Shown here piece after piece: positions 52,259-61,729 of a DNA stretch of 64,000 nucleotides (position 1 is the first letter of the stretch; the number at the start of each line of letters is the position of its first letter). The notes beneath the pieces were generated by a model, which saw only the letters and a program-made list of their open reading frames with translations, made no database searches and was not told the origin of the DNA. The DNA is from Paenibacillus sp. FSL R7-0273 (lineage in GTDB: Bacteria; Bacillota; Bacilli; Paenibacillales; Paenibacillaceae). Position numbers and translations under genes: made by a program. The DNA is taken from contig NZ_CP009283.1 in NCBI RefSeq assembly GCF_000758625.1, positions 1,003,501 through 1,067,500 on the forward strand, written 5' to 3'.

Positions 52259-53032
52259 TCAGTAGGCCAGCTGCCTGCCCTCTGCCGCCTTCTCGGAGGC
52301 CGACAGCCGGATCAGCTCGGAAACGGTAACGAAGCGGTACCCCTGCTTCTCCAGGGCAGGCAGAATAATCTGCAGGGCTTCATGGGTCTGGGACTGTCCG
52401 TGCACATAATCATGGAAAAGCACAATATCCCCGCTGCGGGCGTTCTTGATCACTTTGCTGGAAATGCTCCATACGCCCGGGCGGTTCCAGTCACGCGTGT
52501 CCTGATGCCAGGACCACAGGACCGGCTTCAGGCCCATGAGGTTCGAGACCTTGACCAGCGTCTCATCATACATCCCGCCTGGCGGCCGGAAGAGGCTGCT
52601 GTGCCTGCCGGTTACCTTTACAATCTCGTCCTCGGTCTGCTTCAGCTCCTTCATTACCTGATCAACAGAAGTAGGCCGTTTAAAGTACACATGGTTATAC
52701 GTGTGGTTGGCCAGCTCATGGCCTTCCGAGATGACCCGGCCGGCTATTTCAGGATAGGCGGCGATTTTTTTGCCGATTGCAAAAAAGGTGCTCTTCGCGT
52801 TGTATTCGTGCAGAACATCAAGGATCTGGGCAGTCTCTGTCGGGTCAGGGCCGTCATCAAAGGTAAAGGCTATTACCTTCTGGCTGATGGGCACTTCCCA
52901 GATCATATCGCCCCGCTGCTCGTGATACTGGCGGTTTTTAATATCGGCAAATGCATGTGCATGGCCCCGGCAGCTGATCAGCAGCAAAAGCGGGATTAGC
53001 AGTACAGCAGAAAGTCGGCGGATGCTATTCAT
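52259..53032 (-). CDS. Polysaccharide deacetylase (NodB homology), probable lipoprotein
   Basis: 257 residues. The N-terminal signal has a plausible lipobox LLISC. The NodB domain (about 55-240) has motif 1 TFDDGPD with the catalytic Asp pair, motif 2 HELANHTYNH with the zinc histidines, RPPGG, and the late LFHDYVHG. It removes acetyl groups from N-acetyl sugars in peptidoglycan or another surface polymer. Similar in size to PdaB-like sporulation enzymes, but that role is not proven. Divergent from the dGTPase-like gene. Confidence 0.88.
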   Translation of the reverse strand: MNSIRRLSAVLLIPLLLLISCRGHAHAFADIKNRQYHEQRGDMIWEVPISQKVIAFTFDDGPDPTETAQILDVLHEYNAKSTFFAIGKKIAAYPEIAGRVISEGHELANHTYNHVYFKRPTSVDQVMKELKQTEDEIVKVTGRHSSLFRPPGGMYDETLVKVSNLMGLKPVLWSWHQDTRDWNRPGVWSISSKVIKNARSGDIVLFHDYVHGQSQTHEALQIILPALEKQGYRFVTVSELIRLSASEKAAEGRQLAY

Positions 53033-53198
53033 GGGTTGTCAGTTTCACTCCATACCGGACCCGCATTCGTGGAGCGGGCTATTTTGACCTTAGCATGCTC
53101 CGGCCTGGTGCTGAAATATTCACTTTTAGAGTGAAAGTTCTGCCGGAAATGACTTATAATGAATTACTAAATACAGAACATGGATAGGGGCAGCGGAT

Positions 53199-54608
53199 AT
53201 GACACTAATCGAGAAAAGAGAGCACCGGCAATATCCGGAGGTTACCCGCCTGGAAACATCGAGAGCAGCCTATGAGCGTGACTACTCGCGCCTGATTCAT
53301 TCACCGACCTTCCGCCGGCTGCAGGGCAAGTCCCAGGTATTCGGCGCGGGCACGGGTGATTATTACCGGACTCGTCTGACCCACTCGCTGGAGGTGGCGC
53401 AGATTGCCCGGGAAGCAGCCAAAAGCCTCCTGCGCTCTTATCCCGGGATTGAGACCGGCCAGGCGGACAACCCCGGGCTTGTCATTGATCCTGAAGTGGT
53501 GGAATGCGCGGCCATCGCCCATGATTTCGGCCATCCGCCGTTCGGGCATAAAGGCGAAGAGGTGCTGGACAATATCCTTGAACAGCTCATCGCCAAAAAA
53601 ACAGCCGAGGAAGCGCTGAAATCAGGCGCCGGTCCGGTGCAGAAGCAGACGATTGAAGGGAATATGAAACGGCAGTATGAGCATTTTGAAGGCAATGCGC
53701 ATAACTTCCGGCTGATCATGTTCCTGGAGAAGCGCGAAAATATTGACGGGCTGAACCTGTCCGATGCCGTTCTGCTTGGGATCAACAAGTATCCTTTTCC
53801 CGGCACGGTGCTGAAGAAGGGTATGTATCTGTCCGAATGGAATTATATCTCCGAGATCCGCAAGGACTGGGGAATCCCGGACGGCAAAAAGACACTCGAG
53901 GCCCAGCTGATGGACCTGTGCGACGATATCGCCTATTCTGCGCATGATCTGGAGGACGGAATCAAGGCGGGCAAAATCGAGGTCCATGAGCATTTCATGC
54001 ATGATGCCTATATTCAGCGGCTGATTGTGGAGAAAATTACGACGCTGGAGGATGCCTTCTGGAAGGGCTGGCAGCCTGAGGCCATCCATATTAAGGTGGA
54101 AGCCGTGCTGAGCGAATTCCTGCGGGTCTGGATGGAGAAGATGCCCACCTGCGAGAATGATTACTCCCGCACCCGCCGCGAAGTGAAGGCTTACTGGGTC
54201 AGCACGTTTGTAGCCAGCCTGGGGGTTATCGCAGACGGGGATTGGAAGAAGGTAACCTTCATTAAGGAAGGCGCTGAGGATGAGGACATGCTGAGAACGG
54301 TCAGCGTGCTCAAAAGCTTTGCCTGGGTTACGATGATCCGCGACCTGCGTGTGCAGCGCCTGCAAAAGCGCAGTGAATGGATTCTCCGCCGGCTGTGGGG
54401 GGCGTTCAATGAGCCGGAGACCTCCAAGGCCATTATTCCGAGCGACTGGCTGCAGCGCTTCGAGAAGGACCAGCGGCAGGCGAAGCCGATCTGGACCTGG
54501 GAGCATATGGTGATCGACTATATCGCCGGGATGACGGACGCATTTGCCGAGAAAATCTATAATGAGCTATACGGCCTGAAGGTTGGCTCCATTTACGACC
54601 TGGATTGA
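53199..54608 (+). CDS. dgt: dGTPase-like HD-domain triphosphohydrolase
   Basis: 469 residues. The N-terminal RTRLTHSLEVAQIAR supplies the first His, and AAIAHDFGHPPFGHKGEE supplies the His-Asp pair and neighbours of the HD metal site; SPTFRRLQGKSQVF is also typical of Dgt. The family hydrolyses dNTPs (classically dGTP) to deoxynucleoside and triphosphate, controlling nucleotide pools or phage replication. It is transcribed alone and ends in a strong terminator. Confidence 0.9.
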   Translation: MTLIEKREHRQYPEVTRLETSRAAYERDYSRLIHSPTFRRLQGKSQVFGAGTGDYYRTRLTHSLEVAQIAREAAKSLLRSYPGIETGQADNPGLVIDPEVVECAAIAHDFGHPPFGHKGEEVLDNILEQLIAKKTAEEALKSGAGPVQKQTIEGNMKRQYEHFEGNAHNFRLIMFLEKRENIDGLNLSDAVLLGINKYPFPGTVLKKGMYLSEWNYISEIRKDWGIPDGKKTLEAQLMDLCDDIAYSAHDLEDGIKAGKIEVHEHFMHDAYIQRLIVEKITTLEDAFWKGWQPEAIHIKVEAVLSEFLRVWMEKMPTCENDYSRTRREVKAYWVSTFVASLGVIADGDWKKVTFIKEGAEDEDMLRTVSVLKSFAWVTMIRDLRVQRLQKRSEWILRRLWGAFNEPETSKAIIPSDWLQRFEKDQRQAKPIWTWEHMVIDYIAGMTDAFAEKIYNELYGLKVGSIYDLD

Positions 54609-54624
54609 TGCTGCGGATATAGTT

Positions 54625-54653
54625 CCGGACTCCCTGCTGGAGTCCGGTTTTTT
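54625..54653 (+). terminator. Intrinsic terminator
   Basis: CCGGACTCC / GGAGTCCGG with a 5-nt loop, then TTTTTT. Confidence 0.9.
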
Positions 54654-54823
54654 GCGGGACAATAAGCATTTATCCGGGAATTGAAAGGGTTGGGATGATC
54701 TAAAAATATCCGATATCCGTGCCGAAATATAGAGAGTAGTGTATCGTTGTGCCTAAAAATGAAAATGAAAGCAATCGGTTGGAATTACATGGAAAGTTTT
54801 CGGAGACCAGAGGAGGCGTATTT

Positions 54824-56599
54824 GTGGGAAAAGAGCGGAACCGCATGGACTCCGTACTACAGCAGGCAAAAGGTACTGTGAAAAAGGTCATGGAGGCCAG
54901 AAAAAAAAGTGTAGGGGCTAAAGTCGCATCAGGCTACGCAGCCTTGGCGGTACTTGTACTGCTGATCGGGGGGACTTCACTCTATCAAATGTACAATATG
55001 CAGAAAAACACGGGGAATATTGTTGAAGAATCGATACCGGCGCTGAATCAGATTCATGATATCAACTATTACACGGAACATGTTATGGCGCTCAGCATGC
55101 AGCATATTCTCAATACAGACAGTGCGGAGAAAGCAAAGCTGGAGGAGCAGAGAGTCGAAGTCATCCGTACGGTGGCTGAAGCAATGAAGCTTTACAGAGA
55201 ATCGCTTGCCGGTGAGAGGGGACTGGAGCAGCTGTCCGCCCTCAGTGACAAGTGGGGGGAATTCATGACCATTAATAATCAGGCGATTAAGCTCAGTGAC
55301 GCAGGGGATGAGGAGCTGGCGCTGGAGGTTTCACAAAAAGGGATTGACGCCTTTAATGCGATGCAGATTGATCTGGAGGCGCTGGTAAAATACAGCCAGG
55401 AGGGTGCTGAGCAGGAAGGCCGCCACTCCGAGGAAACCTTTCACACCTCAATTATTGTCAATAGCGTAATCATTGTGCTCGTACTGGTTGTTATTGGCCT
55501 GATTAATATGATAATCCGCAAGACCATCATTAATCCGATCAAGACCGTAACCGCTCATCTGCAGCAGATTGCGGAGGGGGATCTGACCGCAGAGGAAACC
55601 TTGATCCGGAATGAGGATGAAATCGGACGGCTGGCCAAAACAGTAAATGATACGAACCGTACGCTGCTGGCCATCGTCAGCCAGATCCGCAATGTCTCGG
55701 AGATTATTGCCCGGCAGGGCGAGGAGCTGGTACGGACAGTTTCAGGTACCAAGGAAGGGAGCAGCCAGATCGCGGTAACGATGGAGGAGCTGGCCAATGC
55801 CGCCGGCAGCCAGGCTGAATCCGCGGTGGAAGCCTCCAAGGCGGTTGAGGACCTGAACAGGCTGATCAGTGATTTTGCCGCAAAAGGAAACGAGCTGATG
55901 CAACATTCCGGTCAGGTACGGACCAGGGGGGAACGCGGCAGAGCGCTGATGGAAAGCTCGGTGGCACAGATGGGGCAGATCGCCGAGGTTGTATCCCAGT
56001 CAATGGATACAGTAGAGGAGCTGAACCGGAAGAACCAGGGGATTTTCCGGCTGGTTGGCTCGATCCGCAGCATTTCAGAACAGACGCATCTGCTGGCAAT
56101 CAACGCGGCGATTGAGGCAGCCAGAGCCGGGGACAGCGGCCGCGGCTTTGCTGTTGTCGCCCAGGAGGTGCGCAAGCTCTCGGAGGATGTGCAGCAGACC
56201 GTATCCGAAATCACCAGCATTACTCAGGGAATCCAGGCTGATTCCAGAGACATGGTGGAGCAGCTGCGGGAAGGTGTCCTGAAGACTGAAGAGGGCGGCC
56301 GGCAGATTCTGGAGACGGGCAGCGCCCTGGCTGAGATTAACCAGTCAGTGGATGTAATGGCCGGAACGATTGAGAACATGGGCGGCGATATCGAGCGGAT
56401 GGCCGGCGCCAGTGAGACAATGAATGAATTCAGCCAGCATATTTCCGCGCTTGCCCAGCAGTCGGCAGCGGGAGTAGAGGAGACGTCAGCCTCTGCCAAC
56501 GAGCAGGTGCAGGCAACCAGTGAGGTGGCGGCGGGTATCGGCGAGCTGCGCAGCCGCCTGGTCGAGCTGGAGGAGTCAGTCACACGGTTCCGGATCTAA
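54824..56599 (+). CDS. Methyl-accepting chemotaxis protein
   Basis: 591-residue chemoreceptor. A cytosolic start and membrane segment 1 (about 35-55) are followed by a four-helix-bundle-type ligand domain (about 60-205, [15 protein letters not shown]). Segment 2 (about 210-233) and a HAMP region with [18 protein letters not shown] come next, then the signalling hairpin whose tip reads [18 protein letters not shown] and [17 protein letters not shown] 54824 follows GAGGAGG by 7 bp; the upstream ATG at 54749 has no site. No other che genes are nearby, so it is an orphan receptor. Confidence 0.93.
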   Translation: MGKERNRMDSVLQQAKGTVKKVMEARKKSVGAKVASGYAALAVLVLLIGGTSLYQMYNMQKNTGNIVEESIPALNQIHDINYYTEHVMALSMQHILNTDSAEKAKLEEQRVEVIRTVAEAMKLYRESLAGERGLEQLSALSDKWGEFMTINNQAIKLSDAGDEELALEVSQKGIDAFNAMQIDLEALVKYSQEGAEQEGRHSEETFHTSIIVNSVIIVLVLVVIGLINMIIRKTIINPIKTVTAHLQQIAEGDLTAEETLIRNEDEIGRLAKTVNDTNRTLLAIVSQIRNVSEIIARQGEELVRTVSGTKEGSSQIAVTMEELANAAGSQAESAVEASKAVEDLNRLISDFAAKGNELMQHSGQVRTRGERGRALMESSVAQMGQIAEVVSQSMDTVEELNRKNQGIFRLVGSIRSISEQTHLLAINAAIEAARAGDSGRGFAVVAQEVRKLSEDVQQTVSEITSITQGIQADSRDMVEQLREGVLKTEEGGRQILETGSALAEINQSVDVMAGTIENMGGDIERMAGASETMNEFSQHISALAQQSAAGVEETSASANEQVQATSEVAAGIGELRSRLVELEESVTRFRI

Positions 56600-56621
56600 C
56601 CGCAGGGACCGGCCAAGAGAT

Positions 56622-56671
56622 AAAGGGGTATTCCCGGCCAAGTAAGAATGGCTGCGGGAATACCCCTTTTT
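56622..56671. terminator. Bidirectional terminator
   Basis: AAAGGGGTATTCCC pairs with GGGAATACCCCTTT, with A/T runs on both sides, between the chemoreceptor and the convergent dehydrogenase. Confidence 0.9.
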
Positions 56672-56705
56672 GAATGATATTCTATGGTTATAATGTCAGA
56701 CGGTA

Positions 56706-57641
56706 TCAGTACTGGCGGCTGTAATCCACCAGATTGCGTGAAGGCTTGCCATCCTTCAGGTAGGCTTGTACATTCTCTGTAAAGAGCTCCACGATCCGGT
56801 CGGCATAACGGTCTGTTGTACCGGCGCAGTGCGGGGTAATAATGACCTGCTCCATACCCCAGAGAGGATGCCCGGCCGGCAATGGTTCGGGATCAAAGAC
56901 ATCCAGGCCGGCTCCGGCCAGCTGCCCGCTGTTCAGCGCAGCCATAAGAGCTTCAGTATCCGTGGTCGCCCCGCGTCCGATGTTGATATAATAAGCGCCC
57001 TCCGGGCAGGCATTGAATACATCTGCATTGAATAGTCCCTGCGTCTCATCGGTAAGGGGCAGCGTATTGACCAGGAAGTCTGCCGCTTCGGCTGCCTTCC
57101 GCAGCTCAGCGGTGGTATAGACCTTATCAAATCCGTCAACGGCTTTACCGGAACGGCTGACTCCGACTGTATTCATCCGGAAGGCCTTGGCGATCCGTGC
57201 GGTCTCGCTGCCAATGGAGCCTGTACCGGCAATCACTACCGTTTTACCTGTCAGCTCGCTTTCTTTACCGTCAGAATGCCATTTACGTTCCAGCTGATTG
57301 CGTAGCGCCGTGTGCAGATTGCGGGTAAACATCAGCATGAACCCGATTATAACAGCTGTAATCGGTTCGGCGTGGACGCCGCTGGCGTTGGTCAGAAGAA
57401 TGCCGCGCTCCTCCAGCCGCCCGAGCGGCAGCTTCTCTACGCCTGCAGACCAGGTCTGCACCCAGCGGAGCGGTGAATCGGACTGCAGGACAGTATCACT
57501 GATGCCCTTGCCCCAGCCGATTATAATTTCCGCGCGGGCAAGCTGGTCAAGATCCGGGCTTTTGGCATTTCCGAGTGTAAGGGTATAACCTAGAGCAGCG
57601 GCGAGAATAGTCTCCTGCTGCTGTGCAGTAAGCGGCTGCAA
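56706..57641 (-). CDS. D-2-hydroxyacid dehydrogenase family protein
   Basis: NAD(P)-dependent reductase of 2-oxo acids, at least 311 residues. The Rossmann motif GTGSIGSETARIAKAF, the Arg-containing NIGRGATTDTEAL, the late Glu in DVFDPEPLP, and the catalytic His in ITPHCAGTT are clear. The exact start is unusual. The first standard start is TTG 57641, but the ribosome site GGGAGG lies about 30 bp upstream of it, and the in-frame codons between read Ile-Ile-Thr-Lys-Ser-Ile-Val-Cys, like a normal first strand. An ATC or ATT start is therefore possible. Confidence 0.88.
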   Translation of the reverse strand: MQPLTAQQQETILAAALGYTLTLGNAKSPDLDQLARAEIIIGWGKGISDTVLQSDSPLRWVQTWSAGVEKLPLGRLEERGILLTNASGVHAEPITAVIIGFMLMFTRNLHTALRNQLERKWHSDGKESELTGKTVVIAGTGSIGSETARIAKAFRMNTVGVSRSGKAVDGFDKVYTTAELRKAAEAADFLVNTLPLTDETQGLFNADVFNACPEGAYYINIGRGATTDTEALMAALNSGQLAGAGLDVFDPEPLPAGHPLWGMEQVIITPHCAGTTDRYADRIVELFTENVQAYLKDGKPSRNLVDYSRQY

Positions 57642-57753
57642 ACAAACAATGGATTTAGTGATGATGGTTCCCTCCCGTTATGCAATTTTCGTAAAAATGG
57701 CTGAACCTGTATACAATAAGGATAACAAATCTGCCCCGAAAGGTGAAATTCCT

Positions 57754-58359
57754 ATGGAAAACCGCTTGACTGGCCGTGATACTGAACGTCTGTTTATTGC
57801 CGTAAAGCTGCCTGAAGAGCCGGCAGGACTGCTGGGACAGGAAGCTGCCGCCTTGTCGTCCAGGCTTAAGTTCGCCAAATGGACATATCCTGATGATTAT
57901 CATATTACCCTCCAGTTTCTGGGTGACACCCCTGCTGCCAAAATTCCTGAGCTGCTGGCTGCCCTGGAGGTAATTTCTGCCGGGCAGGAGCCCTTCACCC
58001 TCCGTCTGGGTGAATGGGGAACCTTCGGTGCTCCGGAATCACCCAGAGTGCTGTGGGCAGGGGTTTCCGGTGAGCTGGAGCAGCTGCGGAACCTGCAGCG
58101 GAAGATTGTTTCTGCAACTTCACCGCTGGGGTTTAAGGAGGAAAAAAGAACCTATTCCCCTCATCTTACACTTGCCCGGAAATACCGGGATGAGCGCGCT
58201 TTCAGCAGCGGGCTGCTTAGTGATCTAAGGAGCCGTACAGAGAATATAGAGAACAATTGTTCGGTTAAAGACTGGACGATTGATGCTTTTGTGGTGTATG
58301 CTACTAGAATGCATGCCATTCCTATGTATGAAATGATCGGAAAAATGACATTTTTCTAA
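57754..58359 (+). CDS. thpR: RNA 2',3'-cyclic phosphodiesterase (2H family, LigT/ThpR-like)
   Basis: 201 residues. The two HxT motifs of the 2H phosphoesterase fold are YHITLQFLGD and SPHLTLARK, giving the two catalytic His-Thr pairs. The enzyme opens 2',3'-cyclic phosphates of RNA or tRNA fragments. ATG 57754 has AAAGGTG 8 bp upstream; the longer frame from 57649 runs through the divergent promoter region. The next gene starts 82 bp downstream. Confidence 0.92.
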   Translation: MENRLTGRDTERLFIAVKLPEEPAGLLGQEAAALSSRLKFAKWTYPDDYHITLQFLGDTPAAKIPELLAALEVISAGQEPFTLRLGEWGTFGAPESPRVLWAGVSGELEQLRNLQRKIVSATSPLGFKEEKRTYSPHLTLARKYRDERAFSSGLLSDLRSRTENIENNCSVKDWTIDAFVVYATRMHAIPMYEMIGKMTFF

Positions 58360-58441
58360 GCTTAAATCGACAAGAAAGTTTTCAAAGCTTCCATTTTCGG
58401 TTACATACAATAGGAATGTGCCGTAAATTAGGAGGTAAAAA

Positions 58442-59335
58442 ATGGATATTTTCAAACAAAACCGCTGTATTGCGCTGCTTGTTGGCGTTATTCTAGTGTG
58501 TTTCTCAGCGATAAGCCTGTTTAGCCCCGGCGCGATTACCGAAGGACAGAATACACAGCAACTGGATACATTGGGTGGAGCCGGTTATGCTGCTGCAGCA
58601 GCATTGACGGAGCAGCAGCCGCCTACCGCAGAGAGGATGAACAGGACAGCTGCAAGCACCCCTGTTTTTTATACATCAGCAGCTGGTCTCAGCCATATCT
58701 GGCAGGACAAGCATAAGGCAGGATGGTTCGGTCCTGACAAGCTCAAGCTTGCGAAGGCAGCCGTGAAGCAGCCTGAGCAGCCCAAAGCCACTCTGATGAA
58801 GGCCCCGCCGGCAGTGCAGACAACACTTAAGCAGGCGGCAGCCAAGGGGAATCAGACCGTAAAGAATGTAAGCACGGCATCTCAGCACAATCCCCCACTC
58901 AAATTGTTCTTCTCCCGGACAAAGCTACTAAGCCAGGAACAGCAAGCGGAAGCAACCTGGAGCTACGCCGTATCCGATGAAGACCTGCTACTGCTGCAGA
59001 AGATTGTAATGGCAGAAGCGGAGGGTGAACCGTACCAGGGCAAGGTGGCAGTCGCCAACGTTGTTCTGAACCGGCTACGGTCAGCCAATTATCCCGACAC
59101 TATATATGAGGTCATTTATCAGAAAAGCCAGTTCAGCCCGGTTGCTAACGGGCGTCTTAAGCGTGTAAAACCTAATGAAGACAGCATTAAAGCGGTCAAT
59201 GCCGCTCTTTCCGGAGTGAAGGAGGTTACGGATGATACGTATTTTTTCCTGTCGCTGCAGCTTGCCCAGGATCTGACTGTGCATCATTCGCGCACCTATG
59301 CCAAGACGATCGGCAATCATACCTTTTATAAATAA
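58442..59335 (+). CDS. SleB-like cell wall hydrolase (Hydrolase_2 domain)
   Basis: 297 residues. An N-terminal membrane/signal segment (about 10-30) and a long Ala/Gln/Lys-rich linker lead to the C-terminal Hydrolase_2 domain (about 180-297). That domain has IVMAEAEGEPYQGKVAVANV with the catalytic Glu, RLRSANYPDTIYEVIYQ and SQFSPVANG. This is the fold of lytic transglycosylase-like SleB/CwlJ enzymes active on spore cortex or vegetative wall. No peptidoglycan-binding domain is present, so it resembles vegetative or mother-cell variants. AGGAGG precedes the ATG. Confidence 0.9.
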   Translation: MDIFKQNRCIALLVGVILVCFSAISLFSPGAITEGQNTQQLDTLGGAGYAAAAALTEQQPPTAERMNRTAASTPVFYTSAAGLSHIWQDKHKAGWFGPDKLKLAKAAVKQPEQPKATLMKAPPAVQTTLKQAAAKGNQTVKNVSTASQHNPPLKLFFSRTKLLSQEQQAEATWSYAVSDEDLLLLQKIVMAEAEGEPYQGKVAVANVVLNRLRSANYPDTIYEVIYQKSQFSPVANGRLKRVKPNEDSIKAVNAALSGVKEVTDDTYFFLSLQLAQDLTVHHSRTYAKTIGNHTFYK

Positions 59336-59360
59336 GCTTCAGTCAAATTGCAGACAAACT

Positions 59361-59406
59361 AAAAAACCCCCCATATCTGCGTTAGGCAGGATGGAGGGTT
59401 TTTTTG
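59361..59406. terminator. Bidirectional terminator
   Basis: AAAAAACCC-rich arm pairs with GGGTTTTTT around an inner CTGC/GCAG hairpin; between two convergent genes. Confidence 0.85.
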
Positions 59407-59411
59407 GCTGT

Positions 59412-60599
59412 TCAGGGGGTGACATAGACTGCCTCTTCCGTCCGGGCCTGGGCCCGCGTGCTCCTCAGCTCTGCTGTCACGTCTGCAGTCTTGCCAAGAA
59501 GCTGCAATACGGCGGAGGCACAGTTATGCGTCTGCTGGCGCTCCTGGGCGAGCCGGCGTCTGCGCTGCTCCTCGATTCCCTTGTACTCGCGAAGGAGCAT
59601 GGAGAACCATTTGTCCACTACCCGGGAATTAAGCTCCTCGGCAAGACCGAGCTCTACGAAATACTGGCAGTTCTTTTCTTCCTGGCCGGGGATCGCACTG
59701 TAGAACAGCATCGGAATTCCTTTGGCCTGGCCTTCCGTGCAGGTCATTCCGCCCGGTTTGGTTATAAGCAGGTCAGAAACATCCATAAGCTTGTTGATCT
59801 CGTTGCTGTAGCCCAGGATTTTTACATTGGGATGATTCAGCAGCGGTGTCGAGCGCATCCTTGCCACCAGCTTGTCGTTGCTGCCCATACAGAAGATCAG
59901 CTGTATCTGATCCATTCTGGCGGTAAGTGAATCCATAACATCCTGTCCGAACATCAGCCCCCAGCCTCCGCCCATAATCAGGACGGTTGGGATATCAGCC
60001 AGCCCCAGCTCTTTACGGAGCAGTGTCTTATTGGAACGCTCCCAGAACTTGGGGTGTACCGGAATTCCGGTCACTGTAACCAGCTCGGGTGAGACACCCC
60101 GGCCGGTAAGAACGGATTTGACGCGGGAGGTGGAGACCAGATAACGGTCAGTTTCAGGATTCACCCAGCTGGCGTGCGCATCATAATCTGTAATTAATGT
60201 ATACAGCGGTACATCCAGGCCCTGCTGCTTCAGCCTTGCGATAACTGCGGCAGGAATCGGATGGGAGCAGATAATGAGATCAGGCTTAAGCTGCTCAATT
60301 ACCTTTTTGGCACGTGTATAAAAGACCCGGTGCAATGCTGCCCGGGTCAGCCGGCTCAGTGATTTATGATATTGGGTTTTATACATCATGCCGACCAGCT
60401 TCGGCTGGCTGCTGACTGTCTTTCGGTAAGCGGAAAGGATCCAAGGCGCAACCGTAGGATTCAGGAATTTGCCCAGCTCAATGACCCGGCACTGGACGTC
60501 CGGGCTAAGCAGTCTGATTCCCTCGGCCAGAGCATAGGCTGCCCCTGTATGGCCCGTGCCGAAGCCTTCCGAAAACAGCAGTACTCTTTTCTTTCGCAT
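59412..60599 (-). CDS. Diacylglycerol glucosyltransferase-like GT28 (UgtP/MGDG synthase family)
   Basis: 395 residues. SEGFGTGHTGAAYALAEG at the N terminus is the acceptor-side glycine loop of the MGDG synthase/UgtP group. CSHPIPAAVI and LITDYDAHASWVNPETD follow. The C-terminal half has MGGGWGL and LITKPGGMTCTEGQAKGIP, the UDP-sugar site. The likely reaction is transfer of glucose from UDP-glucose to diacylglycerol, making membrane glycolipid and lipoteichoic acid anchor. MurG-like activity is less likely because a MurG context is missing. Confidence 0.85.
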   Translation of the reverse strand: MRKKRVLLFSEGFGTGHTGAAYALAEGIRLLSPDVQCRVIELGKFLNPTVAPWILSAYRKTVSSQPKLVGMMYKTQYHKSLSRLTRAALHRVFYTRAKKVIEQLKPDLIICSHPIPAAVIARLKQQGLDVPLYTLITDYDAHASWVNPETDRYLVSTSRVKSVLTGRGVSPELVTVTGIPVHPKFWERSNKTLLRKELGLADIPTVLIMGGGWGLMFGQDVMDSLTARMDQIQLIFCMGSNDKLVARMRSTPLLNHPNVKILGYSNEINKLMDVSDLLITKPGGMTCTEGQAKGIPMLFYSAIPGQEEKNCQYFVELGLAEELNSRVVDKWFSMLLREYKGIEEQRRRRLAQERQQTHNCASAVLQLLGKTADVTAELRSTRAQARTEEAVYVTP

Positions 60600-60834
60600 A
60601 AGTTCACCTGCTACTTTCCTTCATTTAGGTAGAATTGCGGGTTCTCTTTTTAGATCGAATAGGAGATACCTCTTAGTAAAGCTCTTCTTCCATTATAAAT
60701 TAATTAGACTACTTCTCTCACATTATACAAATAAGACGTAAATGGAAAGTTAAAACACTGCAATAAATAAAAATAAAGAAGAGGCACGGGTATTGCCAAG
60801 CGAATGTGAAAGTGTTAAAGTAGGTGTTGACCAA

Positions 60835-60858
60835 ATGACCGGAATAGTAAAGTGGTCA
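60835..60858. promoter_or_regulatory. Candidate TetR operator, copy 1
   Basis: ATGACCG-N11-TGGTCA, 24 bp, 42 bp before the tetR start. The same dyad occurs at 61587-61610 before the YhgE-like gene, which strongly suggests one shared operator. Confidence 0.7.
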
Positions 60859-60900
60859 GAGTGGTGTGGCAGCGATTTTTTGCAGGAAAGGGAGTGGACG

Positions 60901-61479
60901 ATGGTGGCTGTGGTAGATCGAAGGCAGCTGGTGCTTCAGGCCGCGACGAAGTGTTTTTCATTATTCGGCTATAAGGCAACAACAATGGATCAGGTCGCAA
61001 AGATCGCAAATGTCGGAAAGGGTACGATTTATACCTTTTTTACGAATAAGGAGCAGCTGTTTGATGAGATTCTGCGTGATGTCATTACCGAGATGAAGCA
61101 TATCGCCGAGCGGGAGATCAGACGGGATAAGCCGTTTTTTGATAACCTGCACAGGGTACTGGATGCACTGCTTGAATTTCGAAGCGAACACGAGCTGTTT
61201 ATCAAGCTTTCCCAGGAAAGTCGCGATTTCGGAACGCCGCAGGCCGGTGACGGGCTCGACAAGCTTGAGAACGTTGTGCTGGAATATTTGGAGCGGGAGG
61301 TGGAACAGGCCGTAGAGCAAGGAGAGATCAAGCCGTGTGACCCCAAGATTGTGTCGATAGTAATGTTCAGGCTCTACATTGTGCTGACTGCTGAGCTGAA
61401 TAAGGTGCATGTGCCTTTAAGCAAGGAGCAGATCAAGGATTATTTCCATCTATTTTTAACGGATGGCCTGGCACAGTAA
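60901..61479 (+). CDS. TetR-family transcriptional regulator (YhgD-like)
   Basis: 192 residues. The N-terminal helix-turn-helix (about 10-55) reads FSLFGYKATTMDQVAKIANV and GTIYTFFTNKEQLF. The C-terminal helices form the ligand/dimer domain. ATG 60901 follows AAGGGAG; the longer frame from 60793 would include the operator-like dyad and is rejected. In Bacillus the yhgD-yhgE pair has the same order, and here matching dyads lie before both genes, so it probably represses itself and the downstream YhgE-type gene. Confidence 0.9.
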   Translation: MVAVVDRRQLVLQAATKCFSLFGYKATTMDQVAKIANVGKGTIYTFFTNKEQLFDEILRDVITEMKHIAEREIRRDKPFFDNLHRVLDALLEFRSEHELFIKLSQESRDFGTPQAGDGLDKLENVVLEYLEREVEQAVEQGEIKPCDPKIVSIVMFRLYIVLTAELNKVHVPLSKEQIKDYFHLFLTDGLAQ

Positions 61480-61586
61480 ATGCTGAACTGATGAGGGGCC
61501 GGCGCACAGGCTGTCCGCTGTCCCTGAACACGGTGCTGTATTGTGAAAAGCCGGCAGGCTGAAAGTGAAATTTTTTTTGTCCTTAA

Positions 61587-61610
61587 ATGACCGAATGAGG
61601 AAAATGGTCA
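61587..61610. promoter_or_regulatory. Candidate TetR operator, copy 2
   Basis: ATGACCG-N11-TGGTCA with the same 24-bp length as copy 1 and perfect ATGACC/GGTCAT arms, 120 bp before the YhgE-like start. Confidence 0.7.
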
Positions 61611-61729
61611 TCTGGTGTTACTGTAACTTTCATCCGGCTATCAAGTTAGCAGTCCCGCAGAGATAAAGAGAGATTTATAGCATTTATAGCATTATAAAAA
61701 GAGCATATGATTATAAGGAGAGAACCAGA

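Noticed and set aside
53622..54506. 294-codon minus-strand frame
   Set aside because: Antisense shadow of the dGTPase-like gene.
60793..60900. N-terminal extension of the TetR regulator
   Set aside because: It would contain the 24-bp operator-like dyad, has no ribosome site, and normal TetR length is reached from 60901.
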